Shown here in pieces: positions 1 through 6,839 of a DNA stretch of 20,887 bases. The position numbers were made by a program, and so were the translations under genes. The notes beneath the pieces were generated by a model that worked only from the letters and a program-made list of their open reading frames with translations, was not told the origin of the DNA and made no database searches. This DNA is from Chara braunii (taxonomy: Eukaryota; Streptophyta; Charophyceae; Charales; Characeae), in contig BFEA01000204.1 in NCBI GenBank assembly GCA_003427395.1, positions 1,302,702 to 1,323,588 of the forward strand, read 5' to 3'. The stretch's first letter is position 1. Each line of letters opens with the position of its first letter.

Positions 1-466
1 TGGGGGGGGGGGGGGGGGGGGGGGGGGTACGATTTGTAGGGTCTCTGCTCTGTGTACTGCGGTGAACTGGTGATCTCCTTACTTTCTGGTGTAGGCTAGC
101 TGGACGTGTTTTTTCTTGGTCAGTTGGGCATAGTTCCCAGATGAGTTAGTTTTTTGCGGGTTTCGAGCTCGGGACCTAGTTCTGTTCAGATTTTCTGAAA
201 CTGTTGGATCTGCTTTTGGTTCTTGGTATTAATGACGAGTTGGGCTTAGCCACCGGACTTGGTGATACGGATTTCGAACTAGGGACCTGACCTTGTCTTT
301 AGGTGTTGGGATTGCGTAGCTGATGTCTTTGAACGGTTTTTTGTCCAGGTTTCGTTACCTTGGGACTTTTTTATTTGTCTTTTTGGGTTCTTACGCGACT
401 CTTTGGACTCGTGGTCTGTTGTAGGCGTGTTGACCTACTCAGGTGCCTTTCCCTATGGGGTGTTTG

Positions 467-474
467 TATATAAG
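467..474 (+). promoter_or_regulatory. TATA box in left pseudo-LTR
   Basis: TATATAAG lies about 560 bases upstream of the coiled-coil ORF and is conserved in the right pseudo-LTR at 6430-6437. It is a plausible Pol II core promoter for the element. No start site can be mapped from sequence alone. Confidence 0.4.
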
Positions 475-615
475 ATCGACGACCTACGGTTTCTGTACTG
501 ACTTCACAAGACCCCTGACGATCCTAGTTGGCGGCCAAGTAAAACTAGTAGGGTCCTCCGCCGTGTTCGTGCTTCATGTTATATCTTTTAATAGATTTTA
601 AGCCGTGTTCAGAAC

Positions 616-717
616 ATGCGTCGTCGTGATTTCTTTCTTCTTCTCCTCTCTCTCTTCCCCCCTACGACTGTCTGTATCGTCTACCTTGCTGCTCTTTTGT
701 GTGGATTTCATTCTTAA
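616..717 (+). CDS. Possible 33-residue leader peptide in pseudo-LTR
   Basis: A short ORF begins MRRRDFF and continues with a leucine-rich hydrophobic stretch, ending GFHS before TAA. The same ORF, with identical length and only one or two residue changes, occurs in the right pseudo-LTR at 6579-6680. The two copies differ in other frames, through a 4-base insertion just downstream for example. The profile (basic N-terminus, then a hydrophobic run of about 25 residues) resembles a signal anchor, but pyrimidine-rich DNA gives leucine and phenylalanine by chance. It could be an upstream ORF in the element leader. No homologue is recognised and there is no evidence of translation. Confidence 0.22.
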   Translation: MRRRDFFLLLLSLFPPTTVCIVYLAALLCGFHS

Positions 718-876
718 GATTGACTGCCATCTTGTACTTGGTATATATGCTTATGCTATACACCTTTCAACACCTTTCAAACCCCTTTGAGGCCCTTACC
801 CTCCCTCCCCCGTCCCAACCCTCCAAAAGTGACATGAACCAAAAAAAAAAAAAGGATTTGGGTCCCTCTCAGAGGG

Positions 877-1294
877 CGCAAGAAAGTCGATGAAGCGAAG
901 GAGCGGGCCTCTCAAGAAGAAGAGGATCAGGATAAGAAAGAGCGTGAGGAGTTTCTAGCACAGATGAACAAGGAGGTGTTCGTAAAGCTTGATCGTGTGT
1001 ACGAGGTTATTCACAGAAAAAAAGCGTGGAAAGTGACGAAGTAGCGAAGCTGAAGGCACGTATTGACGAGCTCCAAAAGCGGCGGCGCAAGAAAGTCGAT
1101 GAAGCGAAGGAGCGGGCCTCTCAAGAAGAAGAGGAGCAGGATAAGAAAGAGTGTGAGGAGTTCCAGGCACAGATGAACAAGGAGGTGTTTGTAAAGCTTG
1201 ATCGTGTGTACGAGGTTATTCACGGAAAAAGAGCGTGGAAAGTGACGAAGTAGCGAAGCTGAAGGCACGTATTGACGAGCTCCAAAAGCGGCCT
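877..1294 (+). repeat. 209-bp tandem duplication in coiled-coil ORF
   Basis: Two head-to-tail copies (877-1085 and 1086-1294) begin at CGCAAGAAAGTCGAT and match over the whole unit with roughly eight differences (about 96%). The unit is not a multiple of three, and both copies read through GCGTGGAAAGTGACG, which puts the coiled-coil frame out of register and ends in TAG. The divergence shows the duplication is not a recent assembly overlap. Confidence 0.85.
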
Positions 1295-1753
1295 TGCGCC
1301 GCCAGCACCTCGTTTGAGGTAGAGAAACCTCGATCGGAAGCTGAGGAAGTAGCCTGTCTATGTAATGAGCAGGTCGAGATGAAGAAGGCGACGAACAAAC
1401 CCCTTGCTGCAATGGAGGAAGTTATCTATGCCTTGCAAAGGCAGTGTGAAGAAGCGGAGGCAAATGCTGAAACCTGGAAGGCCGAAGCGCTACGTACGGG
1501 TAACAAGAGAGGTGGGGTGGCTGTTGGCACTACTCCGACGACGCAGATCAGGGTTAGACCTCGATTGACACCGGCTAAGACTCCTGAGGGTGTAGGGAGG
1601 GTTGACGAGCATCTGAAAGGGATCGTTGAGCGCCACCAAAAGGAGGTTGACCTTCTTAAAGAGATGCATTTACGAGAAGTCAACGCTCGCAAGGAAAGTG
1701 AGCTAGAGATTGGGCGCCTGAAGGATGAAACGACTCGTCTGGAAATGGAGTGA
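880..1753 (+). pseudogene. Coiled-coil ORF1-like protein, frameshifted
   Basis: The reading frame encodes a highly charged protein rich in Glu, Lys, Ala and Arg. It begins within RRRKKVDEAKERASQEEE, continues with AQMNKEVFVKLDRVYEVI, breaks at a one-base frameshift in the tandem unit, and resumes as MESDEVAKLKARIDELQKR from 1235. The final open piece (1235-1753, 172 residues) has heptad-like patterns such as AMEEVIYALQRQCEEAEA, a central basic linker rich in Thr and Pro (about residues 90-118), and a second coil (IVERHQKEVDLLKEMHLREV) ending in TGA. It lies on the same strand, 70 bases upstream of the endonuclease ORF and inside the pseudo-LTR bracket, so it may be an ORF1 of the PLE, for example an RNA-binding or multimerising protein. 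No enzyme motif is present. It could instead be a captured host coiled-coil gene. Confidence 0.6.
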
Positions 1754-1766
1754 TTCTGAGGGTTAC

Positions 1767-1800
1767 GGGCGTGATTCTGCTGATTCTTAGGATCACGCCC
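1767..1800 (+). other. Hairpin between ORF1 and endonuclease ORF
   Basis: GGGCGTGAT (1767-1775) pairs perfectly with ATCACGCCC (1792-1800) around a 16-base loop. It sits just after the ORF1 stop and before the endonuclease ORF. It could act in transcript structure or re-initiation. The role is inferred only. Confidence 0.45.
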
Positions 1801-1822
1801 GGACGCGACCTTTCTATGGGAG

Positions 1823-2425
1823 GTGGTGTGGTTATATTGTTCTCTTCGCTCTACGTCTTTTGACTTGTTGAGGTGTATGCATCTGAATGCCCTCTTTTGT
1901 GTTGCCGTCTGTGGACTGATTCTGGCTGACCAGATTTTGTGGGGCTCTAAGTTAATTAGTTTCCTTTCTCACTCCTTGTCTCGATGTGGTAACAATGATG
2001 ATGATTGGAATGGTCTTGTTGTTTATGTCTTGTTCTCTCCATGGACACACCATCTTTATGTTGGGAGTACCGGCAGGGCTTTGAAGACACGGTGGAGAGA
2101 ACATGTTTATCGGGCTTGTAAGTCTGTGTTGACTGAAGGTAGTAGAAGGAATGAGAGATTGTATAGATGGCTTCGTAGGTGTGGTGCTCATACTTACGTT
2201 TGCATCCCGCTTTGTAAGTGTTCTGCCCAAGATCTGCTAGCTACTGAAAAGTTTCTTATTAGGTTGTTCTCACCAGTGTTCAATAGTAGGGACAAACCAC
2301 GTCACTCGCGAAGATGCCGCCCGAGGCTTAAGGAAAGATTGAGGGTGAAAAATAAAGGTGGTAAGAATGGTTCTTCTTTGTCGTTGGTTCCAATGTTTGT
2401 GTTACCTGTGATAGCTCTTTTGTGA
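1823..2425 (+). CDS. GIY-YIG endonuclease domain of the PLE (N-terminal)
   Basis: The 200-residue ORF carries a complete GIY-YIG nuclease. VYVL at residues 67-70 corresponds to GIY and LYVGST at 78-83 to YIG. The catalytic Arg is R90 in KTRWREHV, with H94 following. The metal-binding Glu is E142 in ATEKFLIRLF, and the conserved Asn is N154 in SPVFNSRDKP. In PLEs this domain nicks target DNA so that the RT can prime from the break. A basic tail (RHSRRCRPRLKERLRVKNK) follows. The first 60 residues look unrelated and hydrophobic, so the true start is uncertain and may lie nearer GNNDDDWNGLVVYVL. The ORF ends at TGA, but a coding frame continues immediately in +1 (CVTCDSSFVTFLALDG), so the endonuclease was probably fused to the RT and is cut off by a frameshift around 2350-2420. 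Confidence 0.75.
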   Translation: MVWLYCSLRSTSFDLLRCMHLNALFCVAVCGLILADQILWGSKLISFLSHSLSRCGNNDDDWNGLVVYVLFSPWTHHLYVGSTGRALKTRWREHVYRACKSVLTEGSRRNERLYRWLRRCGAHTYVCIPLCKCSAQDLLATEKFLIRLFSPVFNSRDKPRHSRRCRPRLKERLRVKNKGGKNGSSLSLVPMFVLPVIALL

Positions 2426-3345
2426 CTTTTCTAGCCTTGGATGGTGCGGTGGGCAAGAATCTTCTCTCTATTTTAGATGCTTGTGTATCACGCTTTGTGG
2501 CTAGTGCTGTGGTTAAGTGCTTTGGGGGATGTTCTTCTGCTTGACCGACGAAAGTCTTGAAACGTCTTTATAGAGGAAGCATCGTTTCGAGTGTGTATGG
2601 TAGAATTGAATCACGGCATGCGGAGGGTTGGATTCGTGATGGCGTGGTTCTATTTTTTGAGGTTATCGTTCCTTTCCTCAGTTGGTCTTTGGCTTCGAAA
2701 GTTCCGCTGGCAGGTTTTTTTAGTGATCCGTACAACAGGAGGTTGTTGAGAACATGGAGCTGCGAAGAATTGGTTGTGGCCTTCACGGCTGTTCGAACAT
2801 TCAGTGAAAAACGTACGAGATTTCGGTTGAGATGTCTTCTCTCGCATCACATTTTTCTGCGTTTTGGCATTCGAGTTCGGAAATGGGTGGTTATCCGTGT
2901 TGTTTTTGACGATCGATTGAGTAAGGCTAAGATTCGGCAACTCTGTGCGGGGGTCATTAATTGGATGGATGGAGGTTTGGAATGGAAGCGTATGCTAATT
3001 TGACGTATGAGAGTAGTGTGGTGTCGGAACAAAAGTGTTGGTGATCTTCTTCACAATTTCCACCGCTATTCGAGGTTGGAACAAGTGGATTGCACCTGCA
3101 TCGATTGTGATCCTTCGTTGCCAAGGGTTGATGGCCACGTGTCATTTCGTATGAAGGACTCGGATTCTTTCCTGGATTGGATAAAAAACTCGAAGAATCT
3201 TTTGCATCCCTCTAGTAGGTGCTCTATCGGGTCTTTGCGTTCTCAAATTCTTTCTGTTTTTTCTTCCCACCCCTCCCTACCTAAGGTTGACTCTCTTTCC
3301 CTGTCTGACGCGTGTATTAGAAGCTGTTTGTCAACCCCGATGTGA
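2390..3345 (+). pseudogene. PLE linker region with CxC motif
   Basis: One frame stays open from about 2390 to 3345, apart from TGA codons at 2542-2544 and 3001-3003. It joins the endonuclease to the RT. After a basic region (RTRFRLRCLLSHHIFLRFGI) and SKAKIRQLCAGVINWMDGG comes WCRNKSVGDLLHNFHRYSRL. That resembles the PLE/RT-associated motif 'R-x-x-x-N/K-L-x-D-L-L' and is followed by VDCTCIDCDPSLPRVDGHV, which holds the C-x-C plus C-x-x-C cluster typical of the Naiad/Chlamys linker and probably binds zinc. The two TGA codons could come from CGA or TGG by one transition. The frame then shifts near 3340. Confidence 0.62.
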
Positions 3346-4640
3346 CTCAAGTGTCTACTACTGTTTGTAAGGATGCTCTTTGTCCAGTCCGCTCGGTACT
3401 TCGCAATCTTGTGTGTTGTCCGATTGACCATAATATGGGAGACACTTTTGTGTGCTGCCCGGTCGTTTATGAATCAGGTATGCGAAAGTTGTTTTTTGGT
3501 AACCCGGCGCTCGAACATTGTGTAGATGACTAGTGCACAAACACAACGACACGGCTCAGTGGAGACCGATTTGTCCTTCCTATCCAGAATGCTCGGCAAT
3601 CGGAGGTCGGGTTATATCTCGGGCGGTTAATTCATTACTCTGGAATTTGCCCGATAGCAGTAATCTTAACCTACGAAGTGCTGATGGGCGGCTTGCTTGT
3701 CTGAACAAGGTGAATAAAGGTCTGAAGGAGGGGGATGAAGTGGTAGGGACTTCCTTCCTCATAAAGGAGATGTTCTCCAATCTGCCTCACCGATCGATAC
3801 TGCGTGCGCTGTCATGGGTAATCGACTACTGGAGGGATAAGGGTGTGCACTCTGTGGGTGTGAAAAAGCAGGGGAAGTGTGCAATGCCGATTCGAGGGAA
3901 AGTGGAAATGGTTGGAAGGTGATTGATTTGTATTTGGTGCTGGAGTTTGTACGGTTTGAGTTGGAGTGTACATATATTTCAGCAGGAGGGTGTGTTTTGC
4001 GTCAGACAATGGGCATTCCAATGGGTAAATCATCCAGCCTTGCGTTAGCTTGTCTCCTTTGCTGATATAATGAGTTTGGTGTTCCTATCCAGTCTCGGGG
4101 CTGACATGATGTTTTTTCGGGGATTTCGGTTGGTAGATGACGTCTCTTTGTATGTTATTCTGAAGGGTGGTTGCTTAAGTCGTGAGATGGGGGAACGTTT
4201 GATTGAAAGGTTTAGCCGTTGTTACGATGATAATTTGGTATTGGAGCGGACAAGCAATGGGAGAGACTCGGGGTATCTTGGGTGCATTTTGAGCATCTGC
4301 TCTGGGAAGACGGGTGTGATCTGCCATTCGTTGATTAAGAACCAGGTTGGTGAGGTTAATGGCAAACTCGTTTTTCAGAACATTCAGGACTTTTCCTCCT
4401 CTCACAGACAACAGAAGTTAGTTAGCTGTTATAGGCTATTTTCTCCACCGAGCTGAGGGACTGGCTTTCCCCATGCTCTTTGCTCTGAAGTGTGAGTTGT
4501 GGAAACGGGGTTACCCTGATGACCTATTCGATGGCGCTTTGACCAACTTCTCAAGGAAGTATGCGGGACTATGGGGTGCATGGATACCGTTGCTTACGAA
4601 TTGGGGCCGCTTTCTTGGGGACAAGGGGGGTTTTGTGGCG
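3342..4640 (+). pseudogene. Telomerase-like reverse transcriptase of the PLE, frameshifted
   Basis: RT motifs are spread over four frame segments. At 3342-3533, PIDHNMGDTFVCCPVVYESGM matches the N-terminal RT region of PLEs. At 3533-3922, ISRAVNSLLWNLPDSSNLNL leads to the motif A region VVGTSFLIKEMFSNLPHRSI. There the catalytic Asp expected five residues before the Phe of MFSNLP reads as Leu. At 3877-4065, after a spacer long enough for the insertion in the fingers domain, motif B reads GIPMGKSSSLALACLL. At 4070-4456, motif C reads RLVDDVSLYV with both Asp residues kept, then DSGYLGCILSI (motif D/E area). Thumb-like sequence with more stops continues to about 4640 (FPHALCSEV, PIRWRFDQLLKEV). 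The enzyme would copy the element RNA at a nicked target. Frameshifts, stops and the motif A change make it dead. Confidence 0.72.
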
Positions 4641-4941
4641 CCTTCGTGATAGGAGGCGTTGTTGGTTTTAAGGTAGTTGTTTTTGCTGTTGTCGATAATT
4701 GGTGCATGGTTTTCTGACTGCGGGGGGGAGGGGTACGATTTGTAGGGTCTCTGCTCTGTGTACTGCGGGGGGTGCGAAGAGTACAGTTTGGTTTCTTGGC
4801 ACTGTGGGCTTGGCAGTTTGATAACAATCTGGACAAGAGATTTGAACTGGTGATCTCCTTACTTTCTGGTGTAGGCTAGCTGGACGTGTTTTTTCTTGGT
4901 CTTGACGGTGATAAAAGGGCCTTTACCCGATGTAGGCCTCA

Positions 4942-4980
4942 GGCCTTGTAAAAGTGAAGCAGCTCGGGCCTTGTAAAAGT
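4942..4980 (+). repeat. 25-bp direct repeat near LTR start
   Basis: GGCCTTGTAAAAGT occurs at 4942-4955 and again at 4967-4980, followed by similar bases (GAAGC, AAAGC). It is a short tandem in the upstream part of the putative U3 region. Confidence 0.6.
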
Positions 4981-5126
4981 AAAGCATTGTGAAAAGGTAT
5001 CTCGCCAGGGCTCAGAAACGTGAAAGCAGGTCAAAGGTCAAGTTCTCTATCAACAGGCACATCTAAATCTAAGGCAAAGGGCATTGTCAAAATACTTACC
5101 TGTTCACCAGGAGATGTGTATGTCAT

Positions 5127-5243
5127 GTCTGTTCGGGTAAGAGTGTGTCTGTACGTGCAGGAAGTGTACCTATTCGTGCAAAGGAAAGTGTCTGTTCAAG
5201 CAGTAAATGTGTCTGTTCGTTGAGAGTTGTGCCTGTCCGAAAG
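5127..5243 (+). repeat. Degenerate 21-bp tandem array in putative LTR
   Basis: About five and a half units of 20-22 bp follow one another, starting GTCTGTTCGGG, GTCTGTACGTG, ACCTATTCGTG, GTCTGTTCAAG, GTCTGTTCGTT and GCCTGTCCG. Each unit has a YCTGTNCG core and an A/G-rich second half ending GTGT. The array lies about 200 bases upstream of the TATA box at 5447, where LTR enhancer repeats are usually found. Confidence 0.6.
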
Positions 5244-5446
5244 TAAAGTCAATAGGCACAGTCCCAGTTCTGGTCTAAGTCAAGGAGTCAGTCTAAATCC
5301 AAACTTTCAAGTCCAAATACAGGCCGAGAGGCCTCAGCAGCAGTTGAACTTCATTGGGACTCTACTGGGACACATGCAATGCAGGGTCTGGGACAAAAGG
5401 AAGACTGAAGTGAGCCAATGCAGACCCAACGAGGAATGACCAGCAC

Positions 5447-5453
5447 TATAAAG
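5447..5453 (+). promoter_or_regulatory. TATA box of the LTR-like insertion
   Basis: TATAAAG lies in a CACTATAAAGGGAGC context, with GCCAATG about 35 bases upstream. This is a standard Pol II arrangement and gives the insertion its likely orientation (plus). Confidence 0.5.
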
Positions 5454-5788
5454 GGAGCTGCCTGCCTCATTCCTCGCCAGATCTCCACTGGCTATCATTC
5501 CGTGGAAGTGCTGGTGCACTTGTGCGTTGAGTCAGGAGGAGCAGCGCTGGAGGATGAAGATGCGCTGAATGGAGGAAGAAGACTGTACGCTGGACATGAC
5601 GCAGCCATAGCTGCCCAGCGAGTTAGCATTAGTNGTAGAGGGTTAGTGTGNAGCTATGAGNAGTATTCAGAGTAGATCCTCATGAGTAGAGAATGTGTAT
5701 GCATCGTAAGAGGAAGGGNCTGAGATATAGAGTGTTCATTCAAGGTTTGGCTATGGGAGACACTTACCTNAGTTGGTTGTGAACTGCA

Positions 5789-5905
5789 GAGGTGGCGCCG
5801 ATGAGTTGTGACCATATTGATGACTGGGAGACAATCTGCAGGGGTAGCGCTGATGNCTTGGAAGTNATATTGATGAGTTGAACAGAGATTTGTGTTGCGN
5901 TGATG
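5789..5905 (+). repeat. 52-bp degenerate tandem repeat with ambiguous bases
   Basis: CTGCAGAGGTGGCGCCGATGA (first unit) is repeated 52 bases on as CTGCAGGGGTAGCGCTGATG, both followed by ATATTGATGA, and a partial third unit ends in TTGCGNTGATGAG. Eight single N bases lie between 5634 and 5900. They are probably unresolved positions in a multicopy repeat, since they do not form an assembly gap. Confidence 0.55.
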
Positions 5906-6429
5906 AGCGCTGGACTCAGGGGAACTTTGAAACACTTTGTAATCATATTTCTGATAATATAAGCTGTGAAACTCGGTCCTCTTCTTCTCTACCTTTGTCT
6001 ATGGTTGAGACTATTGATCACTGCGTGTGAAGATGATGCATGACATGTACACATCTGCGTGAGATGGTCCCCAGGACCCATGCAGTGAGTTGGGCATAGT
6101 TCCCAGATGAGTTAGTTTTTGCGGGTTTCGAGCTTGGGACCTGGTTCTGTTCAGGTTTTCTGAAACTGTTGGTTCTGCTTTTGGTTCTTGGTATTCACGA
6201 CGAGTTGGGCTTAGCCACCGCACTTGGTGATAGAGATTTCGAACTAGGGACCTGACCTTGTCTTTAGGTGTTGGGCTTGCGTAGCTGATGTCTTTGAACG
6301 GTTTTTGTCCAGGTTCCGTTACCTTGGGACTTTTTGTATGTCTTTTTGGGTTCTTATGCGACTCTTTGGACTCGTGGTCTGTTGTAGGCGTGTTGACCTA
6401 CTTAGGTGCCTTTCCCTATGAGGTGTCTG

Positions 6430-6437
6430 TATATAAG
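6430..6437 (+). promoter_or_regulatory. TATA box in right pseudo-LTR
   Basis: TATATAAG here is the counterpart of the site at 467-474 in the left copy, in nearly identical surroundings. Confidence 0.4.
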
Positions 6438-6578
6438 ACCGACGACCTACGGTTTCTGTACCGACTTCACAAGACCCCTGACGATCCTAGTTGGCGGCCA
6501 GGTAAAACTAGTAGGGTCCTCCGCCATGTTCGTGCTTCATGTTATATCTTTTAATAGATTTTAAGTCGCGTTCAGGAC

Positions 6579-6680
6579 ATGCGTCGTCGTGATTTCTTTC
6601 TTCTTCTTCTCTCTCTCTTCCCCCCTTCTACTGTCTGTATCGTCTACCTTGCTGCTCTTTTGTGTGGATTTCATTCTTAA
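6579..6680 (+). CDS. Right-copy 33-residue leader ORF
   Basis: Begins MRRRDFF, ends GFHS before TAA, and is the same length as the copy at 616-717. The differences noted are a silent Leu codon change and one Thr-to-Ser replacement. It is a candidate upstream ORF or small membrane peptide of the PLE leader and may equally be an accident of the pyrimidine-rich sequence. Confidence 0.22.
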   Translation: MRRRDFFLLLLSLFPPSTVCIVYLAALLCGFHS

Positions 6681-6752
6681 GATTGACTGCCGTCTTGTAC
6701 TTGGTATATGCTTATGCTATAAACCTTTCAAGCCCCTTTGAGGCCCTTACCC

Positions 6753-6753
<1 letters not shown>

Positions 6754-6786
<33 letters not shown>
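6754..6786 (+). repeat. Poly-C run of 33 bases
   Basis: An uninterrupted C run. The left pseudo-LTR has only a short CCCTCCCCC stretch at the matching place (about 798-806), so the run expanded after the copies separated. Confidence 0.9.
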
Positions 6787-6839
6787 ACCCACCCTCCAAC
6801 CCTCCAAAAGTGACATGAACCGGGAAAAAAAAAAAAAAA

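Larger units (their letters stand above)
28..884 (+). repeat. Left pseudo-LTR of the PLE
   Basis: This stretch is repeated at 4734-6874 once the 4903-6084 insertion is removed. Identity is high, with a few substitutions and one deletion of about 76 bp here (between positions 63 and 64; the missing bases are about 4767-4842). It contains three diverged modules of about 110 bp, a TATA box, a stem-loop at 510-555 and a short ORF at 616-717. A run of 26 G precedes it, where the right copy has only seven G, an A and four G. Homology to the right copy stops at 884, exactly where the sequence switches into coding sequence at a GGCGCAAGAA-like junction. Confidence 0.8.
4903..6084. mobile_element. Solo-LTR-like insertion inside right pseudo-LTR
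   Basis: The segment is absent from the left pseudo-LTR at the same point (120/121). It begins TGACGG and ends CATGCA, so it has TG...CA termini. The flanks GTCT (4899-4902) and GTGA (6085-6088) each differ by one base from GTCA, the uninterrupted sequence, so a 4-bp target duplication is plausible but imperfect. Inside are a 21-bp tandem array, a CCAAT-like site (5414-5418), a TATA box at 5447, and a tail rich in TCTTC near 5980. No coding region is seen. A solo LTR of about 1.18 kb fits best; a non-autonomous DNA element is the alternative. Confidence 0.6.

Noticed and set aside
64-290. True tRNA genes in the pseudo-LTR
   Set aside because: Only T-arm-like and A-box-like words are present. 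No acceptor stem or cloverleaf can be drawn, so reported as tRNA-like modules only.
510-555. CTGACGA in the leader stem-loop as half of a hammerhead core
   Set aside because: No GAAA follows the inner stem; only TA separates it from the outer stem. Kept as a stem-loop, not a ribozyme.
5127-5243. CRISPR array
   Set aside because: The units are contiguous and degenerate, without unique spacers, and lie in a eukaryotic LTR-like sequence.
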